The position numbers and the translations under genes are program-made. This document shows positions 28,483 through 37,903 of a stretch of DNA of 64,000 nucleotides, one piece after another; within the stretch, counting starts at the first letter, position 1, and every line of letters begins with the position of its first letter. Origin of the DNA: Nocardia africana NBRC 100379 (GTDB taxonomy: Bacteria > Actinomycetota > Actinomycetes > Mycobacteriales > Mycobacteriaceae); assembly GCF_001612635.1 (NCBI RefSeq), contig NZ_BDAV01000013.1, positions 1 through 64,000 on the forward strand, given 5' to 3'. Under the pieces are notes generated by a model. It saw only the letters and a list, made by a program, of their open reading frames with translations, ran no database searches and was not told the DNA's origin.

Positions 28483-28485
28483 TGC

Positions 28486-28692
28486 TGGGACAACGCCGGT
28501 GCCGAGAGCCTGTGGTCGAGTTTCAAGCACGAGTGCTACTACAGACACACCTTCGCTACAAAGAGCGAACTCATTGCCGCAGTTGACAACTGGATGCATT
28601 TCTACAACCATCAGCGGCGACACTCGGCCATCGGGATGCTCTCACCCATCGACTACGAGAGATCCCTCAACGCTGCCCCTGAAGCAAGCTAA
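28486..28692 (+). pseudogene. IS3 OrfB transposase, C-terminal 68 codons
   Basis: Begins WDNAGAESLWSSFKHE, with the third catalytic Glu of the DDE triad, and ends SPIDYERSLNAAPEAS followed by TAA. With the 228 codons at 24660-25343 it makes a 296-residue transposase of normal IS3 length. It has no start of its own. Confidence 0.92.
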
Positions 28693-28720
28693 CTGCGTCC
28701 ACTTTTTCAGGGCAACCCCA

Positions 28721-29281
28721 CCGCGACATCGACGAAACCGTTGTCCAGCAACACATTCCGGTAACCGCGGGCGATGCGGGGATTGACGATGGCGCTTGCC
28801 CTGGCCGTCACAATCGTACGAGTCACCCCCGGGTCGTCGGAGTCGATGATGAACGATTCCCAGTCCTGCCCGACCAACACGACACGTCCCCAGGAGCCAG
28901 CACTCGCCGGGCTTCGGTGAGCGCGGCGGCAGGCTCGGCGAGCTCGTGAAACACCTTGTCTGCGCGGTAACCGTCCATCGAGAAATCCTGCAGCGGCAAC
29001 GCGGTAGCGTCGGCGCACCGAAAGTCGTTACCGGGCCAGCGATCCCGCGCCGCTGCGAGCATCTGTTCACTGAGGTCGACCCCGACCACACGCATCCCGC
29101 GCTGCGGCAGTTCCGCCGCGGCCCGGCCGGTGCCGCACCCCACGTCGACCACGGCCGCACCCGCCGACAAGCGCTGCAGATCATAGGAGGTAGCACGCAG
29201 TGCGCTGGCGCTGGGCAAGGTTTCGGAGGCATCCAGCAATCGGATCAGGGAAGGCTCGCTGGTGTTGTGTGGTGTGGACAT
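28721..29281 (-). pseudogene. 5' part of a SAM-dependent methyltransferase, split by the IS3 element
   Basis: Starts MSTPHNTSEPSLIRLLDASE. Motif I is VVDVGCGTGRAA, then VVGVDLSEQML and FRCADATALPLQ, a class I methyltransferase fold. A single G seems lost from a G run at 28888-28891 (LAPG to GRVVLVGQDWESF). The gene is cut at 28720 by the IS and finished at 24046-24260; the reconstructed protein is about 257 residues. It is divergent from a MerR-type gene 28 bases away. The substrate is unknown. Confidence 0.85.
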
Positions 29282-29309
29282 ACCAGCGATGCTGCGACTT
29301 AATGTCGAC

Positions 29310-29738
29310 ATGAAGTCAAGTAGCCGCAACCTCGGCATCGGAGACGCCGCAGCCGTTTTCGGGCTCGCCACACACGTGTTGCGGCACTGGGAGTCGCTGG
29401 GGCTGGTGACACCTGCCCGCGACAGCGCGGGACGTCGCCGGTACCACGACGACGACATCTTCCGCATCGCGGTCATCCTGTGCGCGAAGGAAGCCGGGCT
29501 GGGCCTCGACGCCATCGCAGAGATGATCACCGCCACGGCGCTCAATACTCGACGCGAAATCCTGCACCGCCACCGTGACCAACTCGCCGCCACAATCACC
29601 GCCGCCCAGACCGCACTGGCGATCGTCGACGGCGCGCTGCGCTGCGAACACGACGACTTCACCACCTGTCCACACTTCCGCGCCACCGTGGCCGACCGCA
29701 TCAGCATCACCCCTGTCCGCCATATCCCGGCACGGTGA
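29310..29738 (+). CDS. MerR-family transcriptional regulator
   Basis: 142 residues from the ATG at 29310. A MerR winged helix is at the start (GIGDAAAVFGLATHVLRHWE, SAGRRRYHDDDIFRI), followed by a long coiled dimerisation helix and a C-terminal C-x-H...TCPHF segment that could bind a ligand or metal. It is divergent from the methyltransferase; CGAC-TTAAT-GTCG between the two starts is a candidate operator, suggesting control of that gene. Confidence 0.8.
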   Translation: MKSSSRNLGIGDAAAVFGLATHVLRHWESLGLVTPARDSAGRRRYHDDDIFRIAVILCAKEAGLGLDAIAEMITATALNTRREILHRHRDQLAATITAAQTALAIVDGALRCEHDDFTTCPHFRATVADRISITPVRHIPAR

Positions 29739-30055
29739 AAAACAGCGGGATCGATCCGCTCCGAGGGCGTGGATGAGGGGCCGAACTGATCCTGGATCCG
29801 GCGCCGGGGGCGATGCAGATGGCGGGATGGAACGGACTCGGAAGCCGATGCCTTCCCCAAAGGCGCTCGAACCGAACGTGACGAACAGCACGGCGCTCAA
29901 ACCGGCCGACAAGGCCATTACATGGACGCCGGACGCCACCACGATTAGCGACTCAAGTCCCTGCCATCGCACTGCCGATCCGGACGACGATCAGTAGAAG
30001 CGGAAGATCCGACCTGGTGTTTCGGGTAGCCCACTGCTGAAAGGAAGGCCGGACG
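29739..30055. other. Intergenic region without a supported gene
   Basis: About 317 bases between the MerR gene and the ABC transporter. Nothing recognisable except GAAAGGAAGG just upstream of the ABC ATPase, which serves as its ribosome site. Confidence 0.4.
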
Positions 30056-30978
30056 ATGGAGATCGCGATTCAGGCCGAGGGGCTGTCCAAACGGTTCGGG
30101 AATCTCATCGCGCTGGCGGCGTTGAACTTGGAAGTCCGCCGCGGCGAAGTGCTGGGCTATCTGGGGCCGAACGGGGCGGGCAAGACAGTGACGATCCGGC
30201 TGCTTTTGGGCATGCTCCATCCGAGTGCCGGCCAAGCGCAGATTTTTGGTTGTGACGTGCGCCGCTGCGCTCCCCAAGTCCACCGCCGCCTCGCGTACGT
30301 GGGAGGAGAAACCAATCTGTGGCCCGGGTTGACCGGAGAAGAAACGCTGCACCTGCTCGGCCGCGTGCAGTCCCGCGTCGATGCCGATTACCGCGACGAG
30401 CTGATCGAACGGTTCGCCCTCGATCCATCGAAGCGGGTGCGGCAGCTACTCCAAGGGCAATCGGCAGAAGGTCGCGTTGATCGCGGCCTTGATGAGCCGA
30501 GCGGATCTGCTGGTACTCGACGAGCCGTCGACCGGACTGGACCCGCTGATGGAGCGCGAGTTCCGCGCCTGCGTGGCCGAAGCGAAAACGAACGAGCAGA
30601 CGGTGTTTCTTTCCTCGCACATTCTCAGTGAGGTCGAATCGCTGGCCGATCGGGTAGCGATCCTGCGCAGCGGGCGTCTGGTGGAAATCGGAACGCTGGC
30701 CGACATGCGGCATCTGGCGGCGCTGTCGATCGAGGCCACCTTCACCGGGACGCCGCCGAATCTTCCCAGGTTCCCGGTGTCAGCGGCATCGAGGTCGACG
30801 GTAACCGCGTGCGGCTACATGCCCGTGGCCCGGTCGAACCGCTGCTGGAACGGCTCACCGCCGCTCGGGTGACACAGCTGCTCAGTCGTGAGCCCCTCCC
30901 TCGAGGAGCTGTTCCTCGAACGCTACGGCACCGAATCGACCGCCACGACCGAGGAGGCAGTCTCCCATGGCCGTTGAA
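30056..30978 (+). pseudogene. ABC transporter ATPase, three apparent frameshifts
   Basis: The Walker A GPNGAGKT and the Q-loop region are in the first frame. The signature region (QYSKGNRQKVALIAAL) and Walker B LLVLDEPSTGLDP plus the H-loop SSHILSEVE are in the second; the C-terminus (RLHARGPVEPLLERL, SLEELFLERYGTES) needs two more shifts. Apparent indels are an extra C at 30446, one missing base near 30765 and an extra C at 30893-30896. Corrected, it is a normal drug- or polyketide-type exporter ATPase of about 307 residues whose stop overlaps the permease start (ATGGCCGTTGA). Confidence 0.8.
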
Positions 30979-32627
30979 TCCCTGGTATCTGGGCAACGGA
31001 ATACCTGCCAAATTCCCTTGGCCCCCGAACGAGTCTCGGCCCGGGTGCCGATGTGGCTGGCCGCCCGCAGCACAATCGGGGGAGCGGTGATCTGGGAGGC
31101 GGTGTTCGGTGTGGTCACCTGGTTGGAGGTGATCCAATTCGCCAAGGAGTACCCGACGGCCGCGGACCGGGCGCGCCTGGTCGCGATGATGGGCACCAAC
31201 ATCGGCATCACAGCACTGTTCGGACCCTCACCCGACATCGATACTCCGGCCGGATATGCCGCCACGCACGCGGTCGGCGTGCTGGGAATCATCGGCGCGG
31301 CGTGGGGGCTGCTGGCCGCCACCCGCGCGCTACGCGGTGAAGAGGACTCCGGCCGCTGGGAGGTGCTGCTCGCCGGTGCGACCACACCCCGTCGTGCGGC
31401 GGCAGCCGCACTGGCCGGCCTCGGCATCGCGTGGCTGACGCTCTGGGCGGTCACAGCGGCGATCTACGCTGCGACCGGGCGTTACCATGATGCTCGATTC
31501 TCGGTTGCCACAGCGCTTTTCGCGGCTGCGGCTACAGCTGCCGCGGCGGCGGTATTCCTCGCAGTCGGGGCGCTGTGCAGCCAGCTGGCGAGCACTCGCA
31601 GGCAGGCGGCCGCGCTGGCGGGAGCAGTGTTCGGCATGGCCTACCTGGTCCGAGTCATTGCCTACAGCTCGACCTCACTGCGCTGGCTGCGCTGGGCCAC
31701 CCCCTTGGGCTGGGTCGATGAGACTCATCCATTCATTCGCAGCCACTGGCCACCGCTGCTGGCCATCGCCGCCACCGTCACCGTGTTGGTGGTGGCGACG
31801 ATCGCGGTCGCCGGCGCCCGCGACCTCAACACCGGAATCCTGCCCGGCCGCGACACCGCCCCGGCCCATACCCGACTGCTTACCGGCACAACGGGACTGG
31901 CGTATCGGCTTGAGCGAGGCACCGTGCTCGGGTGGGGCGTGGGGCTCGCGGTCGGCGGCTTCGTCGTCGGACTCATCGCCAAGGGCTCCGCCGACATCTG
32001 GGCCAACCAGACCGGCGGCCTGTTCGTCGCCATCGCGCACGCTCGAGGAGGTGCGGTGTATCTCGGTGTCTCCTTCACGATCATCGCCTTCCTGATCGCA
32101 ATGACCGCCGCGGACAGGTCAACGCAACCCGCGAAGAGGAAGCGACCGGCCGCATCGATCACCTCCTCGCCCGACCGGTTGCCCGGACGCCGTGGCTGGC
32201 ACAACGATTCGTCGTATCCGTCACAGTCCTGGCCGGACTCGGAACAACCGCCGGCGTCTTCGTCTGGGCCGGGACCGCCGTGACCAACGCCGGATTGAGC
32301 TTCGGTACCTTGCTGGCCGCCGGTATCAACGTCATCCCTGTCGGCATCCTCGTCCTGGGCATCGGAACCCTCGCACACGGACTGCTGCCACGATTCGCAG
32401 GCTTCGTCACCTACACAGTTGTCGCCTGGTCGTTCCTGCTCGAAATCATCGGCGCCAGCCTCGGCCTGAACCACTGGCTGCTGGAACTGTCGGTACTCCA
32501 CCATGTATCCCGTGCGCCGGCCGAAGCGGTGACCTGGAACACCGGTGCCGTGCTCACAGCCGTCGGTATCGCGGCAGCGGCCGCCGGAGCCTACGCATTC
32601 TCCCGCCGGGATCTGCAAGATTCCTGA
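30967..32627 (+). pseudogene. ABC-2-type permease, one apparent frameshift
   Basis: A large multi-helix permease of the actinobacterial polyketide-antibiotic exporter type, with about 12 predicted membrane segments (for example AAAATAAAAAVFLAVGALC and VLGWGVGLAVGGFVVGLIA). The frame breaks near 32111-32113 where one G appears lost from a G run; the second frame continues GQVNATREEEATGRIDHLL to RRDLQDS. With the upstream ATPase it would form an efflux pump. Confidence 0.78.
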
Positions 32628-32712
32628 CCGCGGAACCTGCGGCCGTCGTCCGCCCCTTCCCGGAACGGCGTCTGGGCCACATCGATGACCGGAATCACTC
32701 ACGCAGGCGACC

Positions 32713-33288
32713 TCAGGGCACGGGCGCATCCCACAGTGGAAACCAGTGCTCGAGTTCGGCTTCGATGGGGAGTTCGCCGGAAAGCGCCGCGCGGACCTGC
32801 AATTCAAAGGTGTTGTCGCGGCGTTGCTCCCCGGAGGGCGCGAACGGGTAGATGGTGCCCCGTTTGAACAGGTAAACCAGCCCGAGCCGGTGTGGCGGAG
32901 CGTCAGCGGTGGCGAAGCCGATGACGGTACACAGCAAGTTCGGGCCGAAACCGTTGTCGGACAGAGTGGAATTGACAGCGTGCAGCGCGGTCACCAACGC
33001 GGACAGGTCGGCAATGTCCTGTCGGCAGGTGATCCAGGTGTAGCCGAATCCGTCGGTCGTCACCGCCACCGCGGTGGTCGGCTCGAGGTGCAGCAGAGCG
33101 AGGATCTCCGCCTCGGACTGTCGTGCGCCGGCGCCCTCGGCCTGCTTGAAGCACACAGCCCCGGCCCCGGTTGGATGGACATCGAGTGCGGCTTGCAGGG
33201 TGTAGGCAGCGGGTGGAATGGCGAACAATACATCGAGATTCGGCTGCACCGGTTTGCTGCGGCCCAGCAGCGCGTCGAGGAACCCCAT
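32713..33288 (-). CDS. pspAB: PspA-associated protein PspAB
   Basis: 191 residues from the ATG at 33288 (MGFLDALLGRSKPVQPNLD), the typical PspAB start; the longer frame upstream overlaps htpX. It lies immediately after htpX. In actinobacteria PspAB accompanies HtpX and PspA; its biochemical role is not established. Soluble, with no membrane segment. Confidence 0.85.
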   Translation of the reverse strand: MGFLDALLGRSKPVQPNLDVLFAIPPAAYTLQAALDVHPTGAGAVCFKQAEGAGARQSEAEILALLHLEPTTAVAVTTDGFGYTWITCRQDIADLSALVTALHAVNSTLSDNGFGPNLLCTVIGFATADAPPHRLGLVYLFKRGTIYPFAPSGEQRRDNTFELQVRAALSGELPIEAELEHWFPLWDAPVP

Positions 33289-33295
33289 CCCGGTC

Positions 33296-34210
33296 TCAGC
33301 TTTCCTGCCCGAGTTCGGTAGCCAGCGTACCGAGCTGGTCCAGTCGCTGCTGAAGGCTCGGATGGGTGGACAACAGCGTCGACCAGGTGGCCCCGGCACC
33401 CAGCGCGGGGGCGAAGAAGAACGCATTGAACGGCTGTTCGGTGCGCAGGTCGCGACTGGGAATGCGGCCGATGTCCCCGCTGATCTTGGTCAGCGCCGAA
33501 GCCAGCTCGGACGGGCGCCCGGTGAGGATCGCGCCGGCTCGGTCGGCGGCCAGCTCGCGATACCGGGACAGCGCTCGGATCAGCAGGAAACTGATCGCGT
33601 AGACGGCCGCGGACACCGCCATCACGGCCAGGACGACGAGAAACAAGTTGTCGCCATCACGGCGATCACGACCGCCGCCACCGAACATCGCGGAGTACAG
33701 CGTGAACCGTGCGATGAGGCCCGCGAGCACGCCCATGAACGACGCTGTGGTCATCACCACCACATCCCGGTGGGCGATGTGCGAAAGCTCGTGCGACAGA
33801 ACACCATCGAGCTCATCGGCGTCGAGCCGCTGCAGCAGGCCGGTGGTGACCGCGACGACCGCGCGGCGCGGACGGCGACCGGTGGCGAACGCGTTGGGCA
33901 TATCGAGATCCGCGATGGCGACCTGCGGTTTGGGCATATTCGCGGTCGCGCAGAGCCGATCGATGATGCCGTGCAACTGCGGTGCCTCCTCAGCCGTGAC
34001 TACACGCGCCCGCATCGCATACAGAGCGATCCGATCGGAGAACCAGAACTGCGCGAACAGCAGCCCACCTACGATCACCACGACCACCACGACCGACTTG
34101 ATCAACACCACCAGCGCCGCGATGAACACGACATAGAGCAAGCCGAGCAAGAACATGGTCAACCCCATTCGGGCCGTGAGCCGATGATCCGGCCGGAAAC
34201 GAGTACGCAT
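33296..34210 (-). CDS. htpX: HtpX-like M48 membrane metalloprotease
   Basis: 304 residues with two N-terminal membrane helices (LTMFLLGLLYVVFIAALVVL, VVVVVVIVGGLLFAQFWF), the zinc motif HELSH, two more helices and the third-ligand region YRELAADRAGA. It cleaves damaged membrane proteins. It lies in the psp operon, 5 bases after pspAA and 7 before pspAB. Confidence 0.93.
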   Translation of the reverse strand: MRTRFRPDHRLTARMGLTMFLLGLLYVVFIAALVVLIKSVVVVVVIVGGLLFAQFWFSDRIALYAMRARVVTAEEAPQLHGIIDRLCATANMPKPQVAIADLDMPNAFATGRRPRRAVVAVTTGLLQRLDADELDGVLSHELSHIAHRDVVVMTTASFMGVLAGLIARFTLYSAMFGGGGRDRRDGDNLFLVVLAVMAVSAAVYAISFLLIRALSRYRELAADRAGAILTGRPSELASALTKISGDIGRIPSRDLRTEQPFNAFFFAPALGAGATWSTLLSTHPSLQQRLDQLGTLATELGQES

Positions 34211-34215
34211 ACCGA

Positions 34216-34494
34216 TTATCCCGGAATCAGTCCGTCGTCGCGCAGCATCGCGCGCACCTCGGACAACGGCATATCCGCACTGGGAAGAACCAGCTCCGAG
34301 GCGACCAGCGCGTCGTCGGCTACCGGGGTGGCAAGATCGCGGACAGCGGCCAGCATCCGACCCAGGACCAGCGAAAACCCGGAGTCGTCTCCCGCGTCGG
34401 CTGCCTGCAACAGCTCGTCGTCCAGTTCGTTGAGGTCGGGAAGGCGGGCGTCATCGAGACTGTACTGACCTTCACCGAGAATACGAACAATCAT
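34216..34494 (-). CDS. pspAA: PspA-associated protein PspAA
   Basis: 92 residues starting MIVRILGEGQY and containing LDDARLPDLNELDDELLQA, as in actinobacterial PspAA. It overlaps the pspA stop codon by 4 bases (ATGA), indicating translational coupling. It probably forms a complex with PspA. Confidence 0.88.
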   Translation of the reverse strand: MIVRILGEGQYSLDDARLPDLNELDDELLQAADAGDDSGFSLVLGRMLAAVRDLATPVADDALVASELVLPSADMPLSEVRAMLRDDGLIPG

Positions 34495-35231
34495 GATTGC
34501 GGCCTCTCCTGCGGATTCGCCTCGATCGCCGGCGTGAGTGTGCTCTTCAGTTGAGCCAGCTCGGCATCGACATCGCTACCACGGCTCGCATCGAGCGCGG
34601 CCTGGATATCGTCACGCTGCCCGACCGGAGCAGTGGCATCCTCCAACGCGCCGGAGGCGATCAACTCGTCCAGCGCTTGCGAGCGCGAACTCATCTGCGC
34701 GGTCTTGTCCTCGGCGCGCTGGATCGCCAGCCCGACATCACCCATCTCCTCCGAGATGCCGGTAACAGCCTCGCTGATCTTGGTCTGCGCCTCAGCGGCC
34801 GTGTATGTGGCCTTGATCGTCTCCTTGCGGGTCCGGAACGCCTCCACCTTCGCCTGCAACCGTTGCGAGGCGGTGGTGAGCTTGGCCTCCTGGGCCGCCA
34901 AGTCCTCGTATTGCGGCCACAGCTGCTCGATCTGGGCAAGGGTCGCCGCACGCCGTGTCAGCGCCTCTCGGGCCAGGTCGTCGCGTCCCTGGGTGACGGC
35001 CTGCTGGGCCTGGCTCTGCAGACGGCCGGCGGACTGATGGAGTTGGCTTTCCTGCAATTCGATGCGTTTGCGGCTGGTCGCGACATCAGCCAGCCCACGC
35101 CGCACCTGCGCGAGCATCTCCAACTGACGCTGATACGAGTAGTCGAGCACCTCACGGGGGTCCTCGGTGCGATCGAGCAGCTTGTTGGTCTTGACCCGGA
35201 ACAACAAGGCCATACGTCGAGCGATACTCAC
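34491..35231 (-). CDS. pspA: PspA/IM30 envelope-stress protein
   Basis: 246 residues, almost entirely alpha-helical coiled coil. An N-terminal amphipathic start (SIARRMALLFRVKTNKLLD) and EDPREVLDYSYQRQLE are typical of PspA. It binds stressed inner membrane. First gene of the pspA-pspAA-htpX-pspAB operon. GTG start. Confidence 0.93.
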   Translation of the reverse strand: MSIARRMALLFRVKTNKLLDRTEDPREVLDYSYQRQLEMLAQVRRGLADVATSRKRIELQESQLHQSAGRLQSQAQQAVTQGRDDLAREALTRRAATLAQIEQLWPQYEDLAAQEAKLTTASQRLQAKVEAFRTRKETIKATYTAAEAQTKISEAVTGISEEMGDVGLAIQRAEDKTAQMSSRSQALDELIASGALEDATAPVGQRDDIQAALDASRGSDVDAELAQLKSTLTPAIEANPQERPQS

Positions 35232-36241
35232 TTCTCGTCACTTCCTCACATGTAGGAGCCGCTGCCTTCACTGTCGTCGCCCACCGGGCTCGCTGCCAGG
35301 GACCTACGGCCCAATTTCGCCGGTCCATCAGTCGAGCTAGCTGGGACCGTAGGTGCGGACTTTCTCGAGGCTTTCCGCGAATTGCGAGGCAATAGCCTCC
35401 ACACGATCGCCCTACTGACGTGCGTGGTCGAAGCCGAGCTATCAGGCAAGGGAACAAGGACCGCGGAAACGCCCTTAAGACACGGGTGACAGGCATCGAC
35501 CTGCTGCGAGGGCGTCCTCACCCTAGCCACGCTGTATGGGGAGGAGACAGCCCGAGAGACTGGGCGGGGGCTGCTGCACGATCGGGTGACAGTTTGACCT
35601 CTCCGTGCAGCAGCCCCGCGGTCTTCTTTCGACGCGCGCCTTGCTCGCGGTGCGCTCCGTCGGGACATTGTTCCCGGAGGGTGCCTATCGGCCCTGACGG
35701 CCGGCGCTCGCTCTACTCGGGCAGCCTGCAGCAAGGTAGTAGGCCCACCCTCACTGGGCAATCTGCGCCCATCGCGCGGCCGTACCCGGGTGGATTCCAA
35801 GGAGGTCACTAACCACCGCCGGCGGCAGCTCGGCGATGATGGTCATCATCGCGGTGTTGCGTGCACAAGGCTGGGCAGTCAGTTGTCGGTGAGCGACTGG
35901 CGCAGAGAACGGGTGTGGCGGGGTCGGGTCGGCGGTTTACCCGGAAAGAGGTAGGGGATCAGTGCACCGGCGACCCGGCTGTCGAGCGGCAGACTTTCCT
36001 CGGTGAGGCAGCGCCGCAGCTGGTTCTGGTAATCCTCGAATTCCTGGAACTCCTTGGCCGGCCCGATAGCTGGCTGACGTGCCCGGGAGGCGAGGGAACT
36101 GGATGGGCCTCGATCACGGCTCCACCGTAAGAATGCGCTCAGCGGTTCCAGGCGGCAATCGCCGGCCTCCGCTGATAGCGAGGAAGCATCCACGCGCTCG
36201 TAACGCGCACCAGCGATCGACTCTCGCACAGGAAACTACTG
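35232..36241. other. About 1 kb without a clearly supported gene
   Basis: Several overlapping short frames occur on both strands, none with family features; a 116-codon frame at 35879-36229 (minus) is the least unlikely. The only clear structure is the long hairpin at 35567-35617. Confidence 0.5.
35567..35617. other. Perfect 14-bp hairpin of unknown role
   Basis: GGGGCTGCTGCACG is followed, 23 bases later, by its exact inverse CGTGCAGCAGCCCC. Read on the plus strand, it precedes GCGGTCTTCTTTC. It could terminate an unannotated transcript or be part of a small RNA; no protein gene is adjacent on the plus strand. Confidence 0.6.
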
Positions 36242-36826
36242 TCATGCGGGGCGTAGCCCGGCGATGGTGATCGCGACCAGATCCGGCACCACGCCACCGC
36301 TCAATTCAGCGGCCGCCGCCAGGGCGTTCAAACAATAGGCAGCCAGCACATCGGGGTCGACATCATCGCGAAGTTCGCCTGTTTCCACGCCTTCAACGAT
36401 CAGGTGCCGAACCAGATTCTGTAACTGCTTGTGCGCGTTCGCGATTCGATCGTCGGGGTGTAGAAATGTCACCACTTCCCGGTCGTGACTGCGGGTTTGG
36501 TGGGCGATATCGGCGTACGCGGTCAGCACGGCCTGCAGCCGTGCGCTCGGGCTGCCGGCGCCGTCACGTACGCGAACGAGCTCCGCGATGTGGGTATCGA
36601 TGCGCTGGGCGTGCCAGGTGCGCAGGATCGTCTCCACATCGGGGAAATACTTGTACAGCGTCGCCCGGCCGATCCCGGCCCGTTCGGCGATCTGCGCCAT
36701 GGTCACCGACCGAAGCCCCTGCGCGAACACCAGTTCCGCGGCAGCATCGAGCACCGCATTGCGCACCTGCGCGCGATGCGCATCGATCGTGTCGTCCCAC
36801 AACTTCGGCACCGTTGAACCATACAC
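36242..36826 (-). CDS. TetR-family repressor
   Basis: 194 residues from a GTG. The N-terminal HTH is AVLDAAAELVFAQGLRSVTM, then AQIAERAGIGRATLYKYFPD, the TetR signature. The C-terminal ligand domain is helical. It is divergent from a methyltransferase operon with repeats in between and probably represses that operon and itself. Confidence 0.9.
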   Translation of the reverse strand: MYGSTVPKLWDDTIDAHRAQVRNAVLDAAAELVFAQGLRSVTMAQIAERAGIGRATLYKYFPDVETILRTWHAQRIDTHIAELVRVRDGAGSPSARLQAVLTAYADIAHQTRSHDREVVTFLHPDDRIANAHKQLQNLVRHLIVEGVETGELRDDVDPDVLAAYCLNALAAAAELSGGVVPDLVAITIAGLRPA

Positions 36827-36873
36827 TGCAACCCGAATAGATACACTGCCTCTTGACTATAGACGTGATGTCT
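36821..36873. promoter_or_regulatory. Repeats in the TetR-methyltransferase divergent region
   Basis: ATACACTGC occurs twice (36821-36829, 36841-36849), 20 bases apart and so on the same helix face; AGAC-GTGAT-GTCT (36861-36873) is an inverted repeat. These are candidate TetR operator elements; the first overlaps the repressor start. Confidence 0.45.
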
Positions 36874-36925
36874 CGATAAATTGGCGTGTGGCTCACCCCG
36901 CACGACCTCGAACGCCAGGAGTCTC

Positions 36926-37528
36926 ATGTCGAACCCGAATCACGCCTCGCCCGCATCCCCCCGCGATCTCTACGACTCCAAACCTCCATGGGACATCGAC
37001 CGCCCACAACCGGCCTTCGCGCGACTGGCATCCGCCGGTACATTCAGCGGACGTGTGCTCGATATCGGTTGCGGCACAGGCGAGCACGCTCTTCTCGCCG
37101 CCGGTCTGGGTCTGGAAGCAACCGGAGTCGACCAATCCGTTCGCGCCTTGGGACATGCCGAGCGCAAGGCCCGCGAACGCGGAATCGAGGCCCGCTTCCT
37201 GCACCATGACGCCCTCGCGCTGGCCGAGCTCGGCGAAACCTTCGACACCGTCCTCGATTGCGGGCTGTTCCACATATTCCCGCCCGAAACCCGCTCGGCT
37301 TACGCCCAGAGTCTCGCCGCGGTGCTGTCGCCCGGCGGGCAATACTTCATGCTCGGATTCAGCGATAAGCAGCCGGGCGACTGGGGCCCGCACCGACTCA
37401 CTCGCACCGACATCGAGACCGCGTTCGCCGACGGCTGGCGAATCGACTCCCTCGCCCCGGCCGTCATCGACATCCGCACCGACCCGGCCGGTGTTGCAGC
37501 GTGGCTGGCCGCGATCACTAGGAAGTGA
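36926..37528 (+). CDS. SAM-dependent methyltransferase (class I)
   Basis: 200 residues from the ATG at 36926 (MSNPNHASPASPRDLYDSKP). Motif I is VLDIGCGTGEHALLAAGLG, then ATGVDQS and FDTVLDCGLFHIFP, like small-molecule (thiopurine- or thiol-type) methyltransferases. First gene of a three-gene operon with the DUF2218 protein (6-base gap) and a small membrane protein, opposite the TetR gene. The substrate is unknown. Confidence 0.85.
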   Translation: MSNPNHASPASPRDLYDSKPPWDIDRPQPAFARLASAGTFSGRVLDIGCGTGEHALLAAGLGLEATGVDQSVRALGHAERKARERGIEARFLHHDALALAELGETFDTVLDCGLFHIFPPETRSAYAQSLAAVLSPGGQYFMLGFSDKQPGDWGPHRLTRTDIETAFADGWRIDSLAPAVIDIRTDPAGVAAWLAAITRK

Positions 37529-37534
37529 TACAGC

Positions 37535-37903
37535 ATGCCAACCATCCGAGCCTGCATTCCCACCGACCGGGGACCCCGGTACTTGCAGCAATTCTGCACC
37601 CACGCCTACGCGATGGCATCACCGCGAGCCCACCGAATGCGTTTGCACCGCAACGATATCGCCGACGTCCGTCTGAGCGTCGAGACCGCAGACAACGACG
37701 CCATGGTCCAATTCGCCCCGTGGGGGACCTGCACTCTGCATGCCGACGCGGGCACACTCACCGTTCGCATCAATGCCGCCGATCCGCCAGCGCTGCAACG
37801 AATCCGGGACATCGTCGCCCGAGACCTCGAGCGTTTCGGACGTGGGAGCATCCGAATCGTATGGACCGAAATCGCCGATACGGAAGGCTCGCCGCCATCA
37901 TGA
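37535..37903 (+). CDS. DUF2218-family protein
   Basis: 122 residues with the DUF2218 pattern: an early RYLQQFCTHAYAMAS, a central beta-sheet part and the C-terminal LQRIRDIVARDLERFGR. Such proteins are often encoded next to TetR regulators or siderophore and metal genes; function unknown. Its stop overlaps the next start (ATGA). Confidence 0.75.
   Translation: MPTIRACIPTDRGPRYLQQFCTHAYAMASPRAHRMRLHRNDIADVRLSVETADNDAMVQFAPWGTCTLHADAGTLTVRINAADPPALQRIRDIVARDLERFGRGSIRIVWTEIADTEGSPPS

Larger units (their letters stand above)
25344..28485 (+). mobile_element. 3142-bp element with two tyrosine recombinases, inserted in orfB
   Basis: Removing exactly 25344-28485 restores orfB in frame (GIC-WDN). 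ATGC occurs once at each junction (25340-25343 and 28482-28485), so the exchange point lies within or next to it. Each end carries the 13-bp inverted repeat TTATCCGGCTAAT. The cargo is only two overlapping recombinase genes. The organisation resembles recombinase-pair or trio elements (TnpA/TnpB of Tn554-like, RIT). Confidence 0.85.
24261..28720 (+). mobile_element. IS3-family insertion sequence, itself interrupted
   Basis: The left end TGGGGCTCCCCTGAAGTAGT and the reverse complement of the right end TGGGGTTGCCCTGAAAAAGT are imperfect terminal inverted repeats continuing to GTGGAC. The element is flanked by the 3-bp duplication CCG (24258-24260 and 28721-28723), typical of IS3. Without the internal 3142-bp insertion it is about 1.32 kb with two overlapping genes. 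It disrupted a methyltransferase gene. A decayed relative lies at 3602-3805. Confidence 0.93.

Noticed and set aside
35246-36229. Several 100- to 190-codon frames on both strands
   Set aside because: No family features, mutually overlapping, and codon use looks like noncoding high-GC DNA.
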